Shown: positions 13,456-23,011, counted from the first letter of the stretch. The stretch: 64,000 nucleotides of DNA from Symbiodinium natans (GCA_905221605.1 CAJNDS010001713.1:253501-317500); one strand, 5' to 3'. Program-made: numbers and translations. Notes: generated by a model not told the origin, from the sequence alone.

Positions 13456-13745
13456 CTCAACGTGCATTTTGCGAGATTCCGAGTGCAAACTCGCTCTGCT
13501 GTTGCTTTGTGAGGTTCTTACAGCTCCACATATCAATGACAATGTAAAAAATCCTCTTCCGTGCCAGGTTCAGAAGTCATTGTCATCCGCGACTTCTAGA
13601 AGCCACGCGCCCGCTCGGTTTTAAGATAAGGTTGTTTAGGATAGGGTTTTTAGGAAACTTCAGGAAAAGAATTAGCTCCGAAGGTTGAACAACCATCTCA
13701 GAACCGGAGCGTACAAACATCCGACTGTTTATTTAAAACAAAGCA

Positions 13746-13910
13746 TTTAGGGTTTAGGGTTTAGGGTTATTTAGTTTAGTTTAGTGGTTCTGCACCGCCC
13801 TCAGTCCGTCTTGCATTTAGGGTTGTAGGGTTTAGGGCTTTCGGTTTAGGGCTTTCGGTTTAGTGCTTTCGGTTTAGGGCTTTCGGGTCTTTCGGTTTAG
13901 GATTTTTTTT
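13746..13910 (+). repeat. Telomere-like TTTAGGG repeats inside the viral element
   Basis: Exact TTTAGGG copies at about 13746-13770, followed by degenerate GGGCTTTCGGTTTA units. These match the style of the host flanks and not the rest of the element. The interval 13,460-14,360 has no supported gene. Confidence 0.85.
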
Positions 13911-14046
13911 TCTCATTTTTTATTTCGCCTTGTCAGGCGTTAGGGGTAAAAACAACGAGTTTTTCTTTACAACCTGTCGGTTGATTTTTATTCCGCCTTG
14001 CCGTAGGTTCTCACAACAAACCCTTCACGCAACCACACACGGAAAG

Positions 14047-14312
14047 AAAACACCAACGAAAAAACATAGGGAAAACACTGACAAAAACAAGCGGAAAAAT
14101 AGAAAACATCACTTTTTAAAATACTGATTATATAGGACGGACTTTTAAACACCTACCCGAGGGAAAATCACAATAAAAAGCAACAAAAAACAAAACACCA
14201 GCGAAAAAACATTTAAAAACACTGACAAAAACAAGCGAAATAAACAAAAACAACAGTTTTTAAAATCGTATTTATAAAGGAGGTACTTTTGAAACACCAA
14301 CCCGAGGGAAAC
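14047..14312 (+). repeat. Duplicated ~120-bp leader upstream of the polymerase
   Basis: Copy 1 (14047-14166) and copy 2 (14192-14312) share AACACCA(A/G)CGAAAAAACAT, ACACTGACAAAAACAAGCG, TTTTTAAAAT, a TATA-like box (TATATAGG or TTTATAAAGG) and ACCCGAGGGAAA, in the same order. The period is about 145 bp. It looks like a duplicated promoter or leader module. Confidence 0.8.
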
Positions 14313-14368
14313 GTTGCAACCTCAAACCCAAAAATCAAAAGCGCCAACCCCAACCCAAACCCAAAATC

Positions 14369-14396
14369 ACTTAAAGAAAAGACACATTATATTATA
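14369..14396 (+). promoter_or_regulatory. Early-class promoter motif before polB
   Basis: AAAATCACTTAAAGA then an AT-rich TATTATATTATA directly before the ATG at 14397. One of five copies of this motif in the element. Confidence 0.7.
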
Positions 14397-17300
14397 ATGG
14401 AGTCAGGGGAGTACCGTTCAGTGTTAAATTTCTTATTTTCAGATAAACAAGCAAACATAAAACGTAAGGGTAATAAGGAATACAAAAAAGTTATTATAAA
14501 TGATGTTGAATATCCGTATAACAAAGAAAAGCCACTAGTTAAAAAGTTAAGAACAAAACTGGAACAAGTTTCAAAAACTCCTCAATACAGACGCTTCAAG
14601 ATCCTTGAAAAAGCATCCAAAGGCATTCTAGCAAGAAATGCTTTAAAGAAATACGCTATTAAACACAAAGCCACAATCACCGACGAGCAATCGGCTTTAA
14701 AATCTTACGCTAACACCTACTCAATATCTAACATAAAACTTCCTCATATGAAAGGCTTATCTTATTTCATACACCAAAAGGACAAACTAAACGAATACCT
14801 TAAAAAACACAAGTCAATGAAAGTTATAGCTTTTGTTGAAATTGTTTTTGATGACATAGAAACAGAAGACGAAATAATACACTCAATAAAATCTAGACGT
14901 TACAATATATTTAATGAAGATGATTTAGTAAATGCTTTAAACAATATGGGCAAAGACATAGAAATAACAGTAGCAGAAAAACAAATAGAAAGGTCAGGAT
15001 TAAGAATTAAAAAAATTCATAAAATCACGATACATTATGACAAATACGACCCTACACGAGCAGGAAAATATTTTGACTTACCCGAATGGGTTATGAGAAA
15101 GAAGGCTTGCATCAACATAAAAAACGACGATGATATGTGTTTTAGATACTGTGTCTTATGTAAGTTTTATGAAATATTCAAGAAAGACCACCCTCAACGA
15201 ATGTATCATTATAAAAAATATATTGATGAAGATCATTTCATAAAATGGGATGATATGAACTATCCAGTTTGCAATGATGACATTGACCATTTTGAAGAAA
15301 TAAACGGAAGAACAATATCAATAAATGTTTATACCATAGATGAAGAAAAGAAAACAATAAGACCCGACAAAATAACAACAATTTCAAAGCCAGTTTGTCA
15401 CGTAAATCTTTTACGAATAGACCACGACGACATTTTTAATCATTATGTTCTAATAAAGGACTATTCCAGACTTATGAGTTCTCAAACCAACAACCACAGA
15501 GAAAAACTATTTCACTGTATGTATTGTCAGAAAGGATTTCAACAAGAAACACTTTTAACAAATCACATCACGAAAGGTTGTCTAGCTAATGAAGTCCAAT
15601 CCACACAGATGCCAGAAGAAAACGAAAAAATGCAATTCAAGAACCATTATAAAAAATTAAAAGCTCCTTATGTAATATATGGTGATTTTGAATGTTTAAC
15701 AGCACATTCAAAAGAAGGAATAAATGGAAGTTACGCGAACGATAGTGAGCCTATGAGACTGAAAGGAGCATACCAACATCATCAACCGTCCGGCTTTATG
15801 TTAAACGTTGTAAATTCAATAACGAACGAAATGACACCTTATCTATACCGCGGAGAAGACTGTATGGATAAATTTTGTGATACAATGAACCAAATAAGAG
15901 AAGAAGTAATGGATAAGATGATGAGTCCGAAAGAAATGATTATAACACCACAAGAACAAGAAGAATTTGAAAAATCTACTCACTGCTTTATTTGTAATGG
16001 TAAATTCACAGACAAAGGCAAAGATAAAAAGAAAGTTAGAGACCACTGCCACTTTACAGGTAAATATAGAGGCGCCGCACATAACAAATGCAATCTTGAT
16101 TATTGTTTCAGATACTTCAAAATTCCCATTTTCTTCCACAACCTTAAAAACTACGATGCACATCTCGTTATATCAAACTTGGAAAAGCTAAACACAAAGA
16201 AAGACCAAATAAGCGTCATAGCACAGAACAGCGAAAAGTTCGTAACTTTTGAACTCAAACAGTTGCAGTTCAAAGATAGTTTCAGTTTCCTATCTTCTTC
16301 ACTGGACAAGCTAGTAAAATTAACAAAATATGAAGGAAACGAAAAAAGAACCGACTGGCAGGACAACTTCAAATACAGTAAAAACAGCAAATACATAAAA
16401 TCAGATGAATGTCTAGACTTATTAACTGACAAAGGCGTTTATCCATATGACTATTTTGATAACTTCAACAAGTTCAACGAAAAAGAACTACCACCAATAG
16501 AAGAATTTTACAGTAAGCTTACGGAAGAGCACATAAAACAAGAAGAATATGAAAGGGCACAGAAGATATATAAACATTTTAACATACAAAACTTGGGTGA
16601 GTATCACGACCTTTACCTTCAAACAGATGTTTTATTATTGACCGACGTCTTTGAAAATTTCAGAACAAAATGTCTTGAAGATTATCATCTTGACCCCGCT
16701 CACTACTTCACTTTACCTAACTTCGCTTGGGACGCTATGTTGTTAAAAACAGGAATAAAACTGGACTTAATCTATGATGAAGAGATTTATAAAATGGTTG
16801 AGAAGGGACTTCGTGGAGGAATGTGTCAGGTCTCACACAGAAAAGCCGAAGCAAACAATAAGTATATGGAAGAACAATACGATGAAACTAAACCCTCTTC
16901 TTACATAAACTACCTTGACGCTAACAATCTTTACGGTCTGGCGATGTGTCAGAAATTACCTTATAAAGATATAAGATGGATTAAACGACAATTTACCGAA
17001 GACGACATAAAAAATTATTCCGACCTTTCCACTGGCTATATTTTAGACGTTGATTTAGAATATCCAAAAGAGTTACACGATAAACATTCTGATTATCCAC
17101 TAGCACCTGAAATTATGAATGTTACTGCTGATATGCTTTCAGAAGCGCAAAAAGACATTTACAGAAAAACCTATACCAAAACCTATAAAAACGGTGAAGT
17201 GGTAGGACTAGACCCGAAAGACGAAAAGACCAAGAAATTAATATTGAATGTAAATGACAAATCAAATTATGTTCTTCACATTAACATATTAAGATATTAT

Positions 17301-18209
17301 TTAAAACAGGGACTAAAACTTAAAAAGGTTAATAGAGTTATAGAGTTCAAACAAAAGCAATGGCTAAAACCTTGGATTGACTTCAACACAGACAAGAGAA
17401 AACAAGCCACATCGGACTTTGAAAAGGATATGTATAAATTAATGAATAACGCTGTATATGGAAAAACGATGGAGAACGTAAGAGAACATATAAATTTTGA
17501 ACTGGTTGATACACCCGAAAGATTTCAAAAATGCGTTAATAATCCTACTTACAAGCACAGACATATTATAAATGAAAATCTCGTCGGAGTTGAAAAGTTA
17601 AAAGAAACAGTTAAATTGAATAAACCTATATATGTTGGAATGTCCATTCTAGACTTATCTAAATTACATATGTATTCGTTTTATTATGATGTTTTAAAAC
17701 AAAGATATAAAGAAAATATTAATCTGATATACACCGACACAGACAGCTTCGTTATACATACAAAAACGGAAGATATATATGATGATTTCAAAGAGCTCTC
17801 TAAACATATGGATTTCAGCGGTTATGATAAAAATCACAAATGTTATGATCCAACTAATAAAAAGGTTCTTGGAAAATTTAAGGACGAGTGCGATGGAAAG
17901 ATTATGACACACTTCATAGGCTTGAAACCTAAATCTTATGCTTTCAGGATTTTCAAGGAAGACAAGGAAGAAAAGAAATCAAAAGGTATAGTAAAACACA
18001 AAGTGAAGAAAGAACTGACCTTCAAGAAATACGAACAGACATTAGAAACAACACAATCTGACAAAGTATCTTTCAACAGCATAAGAAGCAAGAACCACCA
18101 AATCTACACAATAAATCAAATAAAACAATCATTGAGCAGTTATGATAATAAAAGATATTATTTAGATAGTGTAAAAAGTCTTCCCTTCGGGCATTTTTCA
18201 ATAAAATAA
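14397..18209 (+). CDS. polB: Protein-primed family B DNA polymerase
   Basis: 1270 codons. The frame is open from TTG 14289, but the first ATG is 14397, just after the promoter motif. A C2H2-like finger (CMYCQKGF) lies near 15.52-15.58 kb. Exonuclease motif I is YGDFEC (about residue 428). A zinc-binding insertion has CFICNGKF and DHCHFTGKYRGAAHNKCN (about 530-567). Exo II is FHNLKNYDAH (about 580) and Exo III TDVLLLTD (about 743). Polymerase motif A is YLDANNLYG (about 838), B is NNAVYGKTMEN (about 1016), and C is YTDTDS (about 1111). The architecture is that of Polinton/adintovirus-type polymerases. These copy linear genomes from a terminal protein, consistent with the inverted repeats. All catalytic aspartates are present. 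The N-terminal ~400 residues have no motif I can name and may hold the terminal-protein part. Confidence 0.96.
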   Translation: MESGEYRSVLNFLFSDKQANIKRKGNKEYKKVIINDVEYPYNKEKPLVKKLRTKLEQVSKTPQYRRFKILEKASKGILARNALKKYAIKHKATITDEQSALKSYANTYSISNIKLPHMKGLSYFIHQKDKLNEYLKKHKSMKVIAFVEIVFDDIETEDEIIHSIKSRRYNIFNEDDLVNALNNMGKDIEITVAEKQIERSGLRIKKIHKITIHYDKYDPTRAGKYFDLPEWVMRKKACINIKNDDDMCFRYCVLCKFYEIFKKDHPQRMYHYKKYIDEDHFIKWDDMNYPVCNDDIDHFEEINGRTISINVYTIDEEKKTIRPDKITTISKPVCHVNLLRIDHDDIFNHYVLIKDYSRLMSSQTNNHREKLFHCMYCQKGFQQETLLTNHITKGCLANEVQSTQMPEENEKMQFKNHYKKLKAPYVIYGDFECLTAHSKEGINGSYANDSEPMRLKGAYQHHQPSGFMLNVVNSITNEMTPYLYRGEDCMDKFCDTMNQIREEVMDKMMSPKEMIITPQEQEEFEKSTHCFICNGKFTDKGKDKKKVRDHCHFTGKYRGAAHNKCNLDYCFRYFKIPIFFHNLKNYDAHLVISNLEKLNTKKDQISVIAQNSEKFVTFELKQLQFKDSFSFLSSSLDKLVKLTKYEGNEKRTDWQDNFKYSKNSKYIKSDECLDLLTDKGVYPYDYFDNFNKFNEKELPPIEEFYSKLTEEHIKQEEYERAQKIYKHFNIQNLGEYHDLYLQTDVLLLTDVFENFRTKCLEDYHLDPAHYFTLPNFAWDAMLLKTGIKLDLIYDEEIYKMVEKGLRGGMCQVSHRKAEANNKYMEEQYDETKPSSYINYLDANNLYGLAMCQKLPYKDIRWIKRQFTEDDIKNYSDLSTGYILDVDLEYPKELHDKHSDYPLAPEIMNVTADMLSEAQKDIYRKTYTKTYKNGEVVGLDPKDEKTKKLILNVNDKSNYVLHINILRYYLKQGLKLKKVNRVIEFKQKQWLKPWIDFNTDKRKQATSDFEKDMYKLMNNAVYGKTMENVREHINFELVDTPERFQKCVNNPTYKHRHIINENLVGVEKLKETVKLNKPIYVGMSILDLSKLHMYSFYYDVLKQRYKENINLIYTDTDSFVIHTKTEDIYDDFKELSKHMDFSGYDKNHKCYDPTNKKVLGKFKDECDGKIMTHFIGLKPKSYAFRIFKEDKEEKKSKGIVKHKVKKELTFKKYEQTLETTQSDKVSFNSIRSKNHQIYTINQIKQSLSSYDNKRYYLDSVKSLPFGHFSIK

Positions 18210-18252
18210 TACAAAAGGACTTAAAGACAAAACGCCTTATAATATTAGTGAT
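18210..18252 (+). promoter_or_regulatory. Early-class promoter motif
   Basis: ACAAAAGGACTTAAAGACAA, then CGCC, then TATAATATTAGTGAT before the ATG. Almost identical over its whole length to 30762-30804. Confidence 0.8.
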
Positions 18253-18675
18253 ATGGACACTGATAAAGCAAAGAAAATTATTAAAAAGTTTATCAAAAAT
18301 AATCCTTATCCTGAATATAATGATATAGTTAAAATGCTAACGAAAAACTTTAATGAATACCGAAAAAGTGATGATAAAGTATTTGCTATTCATTATCTTA
18401 ACCTTTTTAATGAGTATGGTCAACCGAACCACGAATGGATGAAAGAAATATATGAAAATATAATGAATGAAAAAATAATAAAAGCCAACGGTGAGAAGAT
18501 ATATAAAAGAGGTGGTGCTCTTGTAATGCAATCCAATTATTATACAATTGTTGAGATATTGAAAGATATGTTTGAAAACAAAAATATGAAACACGATGAA
18601 CGAGTAGAAATTTTATATCCAATAAAAGAAAAAATTAGTGAATGCTGGCACGGTATAGGTGAGTGGAAACACTAG
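18253..18675 (+). CDS. Unknown 140-aa protein
   Basis: ATG lies directly after an early-type promoter, 43 bp behind polB. The protein is Lys-rich and helical, with a conserved-looking core (ALVMQSNYYTIVEIL) and a C-terminal CWHGIGEW. The (D/H)GIGEW ending is familiar to me from small proteins of large DNA viruses, but I know no function. The early promoter suggests a replication or regulatory role (inference). Gene and fold are likely real; activity unknown. Confidence 0.75.
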   Translation: MDTDKAKKIIKKFIKNNPYPEYNDIVKMLTKNFNEYRKSDDKVFAIHYLNLFNEYGQPNHEWMKEIYENIMNEKIIKANGEKIYKRGGALVMQSNYYTIVEILKDMFENKNMKHDERVEILYPIKEKISECWHGIGEWKH

Positions 18676-18680
18676 AATAG

Positions 18681-18708
18681 TTAATATTATTTCTTTAAAT
18701 AATATTAA
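18681..18708. terminator. AT-rich hairpin between converging genes
   Basis: Perfect 11-bp stem TTAATATTATT / AATAATATTAA with a 6-nt loop. It overlaps the stop of the minus-strand gene that follows. Confidence 0.7.
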
Positions 18709-18947
18709 TTATTGTCTTCTGCTATAATCCTATCCCGAGCCAGAAGTAAATGTTTCATATGATACATATGCGACATATCTAAACACCTTCTACACGTTTT
18801 ATTCATTCTAACGTTTTTCGTCTTATGCTGAAAGTTGGACAAGTCCTTAAATCCACCACACTTTTCACATTGTTTAAGTATTTTACCTTCGTCTCCTGTT
18901 ATTCTAGGCTTTTCATTAAAATCAATATTAAAATCTTCTTTCTTCAT
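18705..18947 (-). CDS. Small zinc-ribbon protein
   Basis: 80 codons. Two Cys pairs, CEKCGG and CRRCLD about 25 residues apart, enclose FKDLSNFQ. This CxxCG-x-K-x-L-x-x-F ... CxxC arrangement is a treble-clef zinc ribbon common in giant viruses and phages, often next to or within nuclease-like proteins. No catalytic His/Asn for an HNH nuclease is clear. It converges on the preceding gene across a hairpin. Function unknown. Confidence 0.7.
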   Translation of the reverse strand: MKKEDFNIDFNEKPRITGDEGKILKQCEKCGGFKDLSNFQHKTKNVRMNKTCRRCLDMSHMYHMKHLLLARDRIIAEDNN

Positions 18948-18958
18948 ATTATACTATT

Positions 18959-19342
18959 TTACAAACTTAATATTATTTTTTGTAACTTTACTTCTTCAAC
19001 TTCCTTCTTTATTTCTTCAACAGATGTTTCCAGCTTATCAACTCTTTCTTCCAGTTCTTCCGGCGTAACACCTTTTGAACCCCAACCATTGTCGCATATC
19101 TCAACGCTTCCGCTTTGTAAAACATTCTCGGGTTTGAAAATTTCATCAGGGGAGGCGTGCCGTCCAGAACCGAACTTCATATTTCCCCTGTCTTCAATGA
19201 TATTCGTTGTAGTTATATTGTTTTCCGTTGTTGTTTTCGTTTCCTTGTGATAAAACTGTTTTTTACATCTGCACGGAATGCAAGAGATGCCTTTTGTATC
19301 AATGCGAAATCCGTTCTTATCAGACTTACCGTCATCACTCAT
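18959..19342 (-). CDS. Coiled-coil protein with N-terminal Cys motif
   Basis: 127 codons ending 11 bp before the zinc-ribbon gene on the same strand. Near the N-terminus is CIPCRCKK, possibly metal-binding. The C-terminal 40 residues are a Glu/Leu/Lys/Val heptad coiled coil (ELEERVDKLETSVEEIKKEV), suggesting oligomerisation. No family recognised. Confidence 0.65.
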   Translation of the reverse strand: MSDDGKSDKNGFRIDTKGISCIPCRCKKQFYHKETKTTTENNITTTNIIEDRGNMKFGSGRHASPDEIFKPENVLQSGSVEICDNGWGSKGVTPEELEERVDKLETSVEEIKKEVEEVKLQKIILSL

Positions 19343-19531
19343 TATATTATTAATAATTAAAAATAATTATTAACAATTGCTTTAAGATTTAATGGTGTTG
19401 TTCCTGCTTCAACAAACGAATTCTGAATTAGTTGTTATAATGTCTTACTCTGTTATCATTTGTAAGTATTTATAACAGTATAGAATATTGACAGGGGGCT
19501 CGCACGGATGGTAATAAAACCACCATCATTT

Positions 19532-19559
19532 AATAGAAATTAATTTCTAAATATTATTA
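19532..19559 (+). promoter_or_regulatory. TCTA late-type promoter of the packaging ATPase
   Basis: TCTA at 19546-19549, 10 nt before the ATG, flanked by AT-only sequence. It forms the right half of the perfect palindrome TAGAAATTAATTTCTA. The 180 bp further upstream hold no supported gene. Confidence 0.65.
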
Positions 19560-20354
19560 ATGAGTAATATTCCAATAGTCAAACCGATAAACGTAAAAGA
19601 ATACGATTTTAAACAATCTAAATATGAAATAGCTCCAAAGTTGCCGTTCTCAATGATTATAACTGGACCCTCGGGAAGTGGCAAGGGAATTCTATTGCAA
19701 TCGTTTATTTTAGACATTTACAGAGACGTTTTCGCAAGAGTTTATGTCTGGTCGCCCTCGGTTTCAATTGACCCTAACTGGACACCTGTTAAGCGCTACA
19801 TTGAAACAGAATTGAAGGTTGATACGGAAAAGGAAAAGGTCTTCTTTGATGAATACAAGCCCGAAGAATTGGAAGCCGTTATATCAAGACAACATAAAAT
19901 AACAGAATACCAAAAGAAGAACGGACATAAACAATTGCACTCAATATTAATAATTGTAGACGACTTCGCGGACTCAAAGGAATTTTCAAGAAACTCACCT
20001 TTACTAAATCAACTATACGTGCGTGGAAGACATAAAGCCTGCTGTATTATAACAGCCACTCAAAAGTTCAATTCGTTAAGTCCTATTATCCGTGTCAATA
20101 GTCGTCAGTTGTTCTTCTTCCGTTTAAGAAACTACAAAGAGATAGAGACAATGGTTGAAGAATTAAGTGCCGTCTTGATTAAGAAATCAACGGTGGCGGA
20201 CGCCAAGAACCTAGCAGAAGCAAAGAAACTATTGTTAGAAGTTTATAACATAGCTACGGAAGAACCATACAGTTTCTTATTCATTAACCTTATGAAGCCA
20301 GATGTCAATGATATTTTTTATAAACGTTTTGATGCTAAATTAGTCATTGATTAA
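19560..20354 (+). CDS. FtsK/HerA-type genome packaging ATPase
   Basis: 264 codons. Walker A is GPSGSGKG (residues 36-43), Walker B is ILIIVDD (129-135), and ITATQKF about 30 residues later fits the sensor region of the A32-like packaging ATPases. The length is typical for Polintons, polinton-like viruses and virophages. It pumps the genome into the preformed capsid. It stands just left of the fibre/capsid block and has a TCTA late motif, matching late expression. Confidence 0.92.
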   Translation: MSNIPIVKPINVKEYDFKQSKYEIAPKLPFSMIITGPSGSGKGILLQSFILDIYRDVFARVYVWSPSVSIDPNWTPVKRYIETELKVDTEKEKVFFDEYKPEELEAVISRQHKITEYQKKNGHKQLHSILIIVDDFADSKEFSRNSPLLNQLYVRGRHKACCIITATQKFNSLSPIIRVNSRQLFFFRLRNYKEIETMVEELSAVLIKKSTVADAKNLAEAKKLLLEVYNIATEEPYSFLFINLMKPDVNDIFYKRFDAKLVID

Positions 20355-20380
20355 TAATATTATTTAAATATAATATTATT
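20353..20380. terminator. AT-rich hairpin after the ATPase
   Basis: Perfect 11-bp stem AATAATATTAT / ATAATATTATT with a 6-nt loop between two converging genes. It overlaps the ATPase stop. Confidence 0.7.
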
Positions 20381-20382
20381 CA

Positions 20383-20592
20383 TCAAAATAATGAAAAACT
20401 ACACAAATTACACGGCATACATTTACCACTGTTGCTACATTTGTTCTTGTTATTCAACTTTTCTAACTCATCCTCTAACTTTTGTATCTTCTCTGTCAAA
20501 TCTTGAATTGTATTAAATATAATTAAATCCCCCTTTATCTTTTGTAGTTGCTCGTCCAATTTCTTCTCAATCGTCTCATCAAGATTAGGCAT
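20383..20592 (-). CDS. Short coiled-coil protein with Cys cluster
   Basis: 69 codons from the internal ATG (MPNLDETIEKK). The frame also offers ATG at 20628, which would overlap the fibre gene's end by 11 bp. The middle is a heptad coiled coil and the end is Cys-rich (CSNSGKCMPCNLC), perhaps zinc-binding. Its position behind the fibre suggests a virion or assembly role (inference). No family recognised. Confidence 0.6.
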   Translation of the reverse strand: MPNLDETIEKKLDEQLQKIKGDLIIFNTIQDLTEKIQKLEDELEKLNNKNKCSNSGKCMPCNLCSFSLF

Positions 20593-20617
20593 TATATATG
20601 AATATTCAGAAAAAATA

Positions 20618-22972
20618 TTAATCATCATCTTTAATCTTCTTTTTTAACTTCGTTATTTCTCCCTTCATTGTTGTCATTTCTTTTTTCATTGTTTTCACTA
20701 AATCTTTTAATTCTTCTACTTCATTTATTGTTGCCTGTAAAGCACTCCATAAAATAGGAACACAAGACGTATAATCAAACTTTAAATATCCATCTTTGCC
20801 TTCTTTAACTATATTCTGCCATTCATCTGGCATCTTCTTCGTTTCCATAAAATCATTAGCAATAAATCCAACACACGATTTACCTTGTTGTCTGTCATCA
20901 ATAAAACGATATGTTTTCGGAACAATGTATTTAACTAATTCCACTGCCTTTTTTTGGTTAAGTTCCTTAATGTCTTTTTTCAACCGTTTATCAGAACTTG
21001 GAATTAAAGACCCAGTATATTCAATATCTCCATTAACGAGAATGCCACCTGGTGAAATTGAAAATACATCATTCGATACTGAAACGCTACCAAAATAAAA
21101 TGCATACTCGCCACCTGCATCGGTATTTAAAAACTGTATCTGGTCTACGGTGCTTATTGTTTCTTGTGTTATTTCTAAATTATTCATCTTAACTTTACCA
21201 TCTGTTATTTTAATTTCTGGCGTGCTACTTTCTAATCCAACAGTTAAATTAATATCTCCTAGTGTATCACCATTCCTAACAAATAATTTATATTGACCAT
21301 CCAAGACTTCTTTTAATTCGCTACTGTTCTGAAACATAAAACGTCCCCAACTTACAACATCGCTTTCACCAACGATATTTCCAATGCTATTAAAAGTAAG
21401 ATTATTTGTAACTGCTCTATTTATTGTTATTCCGTTAGTGTCGTTCAATTGCAAAGCAATAGTAGCAGTTGTCGGGTCAGTTGTTCTATTTGATTGCAAT
21501 GAGAAGTTAATTTCTTCCGTTGATATTACATTCAATGAATTATTAGCGTCTGCTCTTTGAAATATTCTACCTGAATTATTAACATAAATATCACTATTAA
21601 AAGTTGCTATATTTTGAAATGATGATGTGCTACCGAAATTAGCATTACCACCCGATACATTTAGTTTATTTGAACCTTGAATAACTCCTATGCCTAAACT
21701 TAAACAATATACACCGTTGCCATTAGCAGTATTTAATAACAGTAATGAAGAACTGTCGTTGCTTGTGTTATAAGCATTGATATTAAATGAATTAAATTTT
21801 AAATATCCTTGTGCGTTTTTTACTGTCATAACATTAGAAGCATCCGTTGTATCTTTGTAAAATGTAAGCCCTGAATTATTAGAAATATTATAATTTTCAC
21901 CATAAAAATTTAAATCATTTGATAAGTCTAAATTACCATCCACTCTTAAATTTTGTCTAACGATAGCATTATCAACAACATCTAATGTATAACCGCCTGT
22001 TAATGTATTAGCTCCTGTATCTACTAATAACGAATGCGATTTAACATATTGATTAGCATTATTATTTAGATTTAATATTCTTCCTGTATCACCAACAGAA
22101 TTATAACAATCAATACTGTCATTATTAAAGGTAAAATAATTATCAGTGTTCCGAACCGTAAAAGATAAATTAGCATCTGCTGTATTTTCTACTACTAGAC
22201 CACCTGTCGGCGTTTCTATCTTTCCTGACATTTTATAACCTGCATTATTATTTGTTAAATCTAATTGTTTAATAGCATCGTCCGACGTATTGTTACAAAA
22301 TATTTTATCACCTTGTAAAGTTATATAACTCGTTGCATTTTTAAACTCCGCTAAAACTTTATCACCCCCGCCTGTTTGATTACTAAATACCAATCCTGCT
22401 ACTGGACTTATATTTACTGTTGAATTATTTAACGTTATACCACTATGAATAACAGTCGGGGCGCTACAATCAATAATAGGATTAGCACTAAATCTATTAG
22501 TAAAATCACTTAACGGAACTCTTAAAGCAAGTAAGTTATCAATTTCTGTATCGGTGTAGCCTCCGCCTGCACCTACTAAACCATCTACCTCTGTTTTATT
22601 ATAATAATTGGTTGCTAGTTGCGTGTTAGTCTGAAAATTAGTTGATAAATTAGTGTCTATTTGAGTTTGTGTGTAATAATTCGTAAAGGTCGTGTCTATT
22701 TCTGTTTTATTGTAAAAGGTGCTGTTTAAGGTGGCGTTTGTTTGATATTCTGTATCTAATAAGTGAGTTAAAGAACTGATGTTCTGAAAGTTTTGAAGCT
22801 GTTTCGTGTTCAATACTGCTATGTCTGCTGTATTTGTTGCTATGTCCGTTGTGTTTGCTGTGTTGATGTCTCCTACTTCTGTTTTTGTTGCATATAACTG
22901 TGAAATGTCCGTTCCACTGACAATAACATTATCTGCTGTAAGTGTATTTGTGTTGTTTAAAGTAAGAACCAT
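20618..22972 (-). CDS. Fibre/spike protein with C-terminal S74 intramolecular chaperone
   Basis: 784 codons. The N-terminal ~150 residues carry repeated Asn/Thr motifs (NKTEID, TQIDTNL) of the kind found in trimeric fibres. A long Asn/Ser/Thr/Gly-rich beta region of repeating blocks follows. From residue ~658, SSDKRLKKDIKELN opens a peptidase S74 domain with the Ser-Asp-Lys/Arg signature. This trimerises the fibre and then cuts itself off. A heptad coiled coil ends the protein. Such proteins bind host receptors in phages, polinton-like and giant viruses. The domain call is firm; the attachment role is inferred. Confidence 0.9.
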   Translation of the reverse strand: MVLTLNNTNTLTADNVIVSGTDISQLYATKTEVGDINTANTTDIATNTADIAVLNTKQLQNFQNISSLTHLLDTEYQTNATLNSTFYNKTEIDTTFTNYYTQTQIDTNLSTNFQTNTQLATNYYNKTEVDGLVGAGGGYTDTEIDNLLALRVPLSDFTNRFSANPIIDCSAPTVIHSGITLNNSTVNISPVAGLVFSNQTGGGDKVLAEFKNATSYITLQGDKIFCNNTSDDAIKQLDLTNNNAGYKMSGKIETPTGGLVVENTADANLSFTVRNTDNYFTFNNDSIDCYNSVGDTGRILNLNNNANQYVKSHSLLVDTGANTLTGGYTLDVVDNAIVRQNLRVDGNLDLSNDLNFYGENYNISNNSGLTFYKDTTDASNVMTVKNAQGYLKFNSFNINAYNTSNDSSSLLLLNTANGNGVYCLSLGIGVIQGSNKLNVSGGNANFGSTSSFQNIATFNSDIYVNNSGRIFQRADANNSLNVISTEEINFSLQSNRTTDPTTATIALQLNDTNGITINRAVTNNLTFNSIGNIVGESDVVSWGRFMFQNSSELKEVLDGQYKLFVRNGDTLGDINLTVGLESSTPEIKITDGKVKMNNLEITQETISTVDQIQFLNTDAGGEYAFYFGSVSVSNDVFSISPGGILVNGDIEYTGSLIPSSDKRLKKDIKELNQKKAVELVKYIVPKTYRFIDDRQQGKSCVGFIANDFMETKKMPDEWQNIVKEGKDGYLKFDYTSCVPILWSALQATINEVEELKDLVKTMKKEMTTMKGEITKLKKKIKDDD

Positions 22973-23001
22973 TATTAAATTAATTTAGATAATTAATTTA
23001 A
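22973..23001 (-). promoter_or_regulatory. TCTA late-type promoter of the fibre gene, within a hairpin
   Basis: On the minus strand TCTA (22989-22986) is 13 nt before the ATG. The loop and flanks form a perfect 11-bp hairpin (TTAAATTAATT / AATTAATTTAA, 22975-23001). It may serve both as 3' signal of the capsid gene and promoter of the fibre. Confidence 0.7.
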
Positions 23002-23011
23002 CAATGTTAAT

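Noticed and set aside
15843-16432. Minus-strand frames inside polB and similar antisense frames over other viral genes
   Set aside because: Antisense shadows of well-supported genes, Phe/Ile-rich as expected from AT-rich complement.
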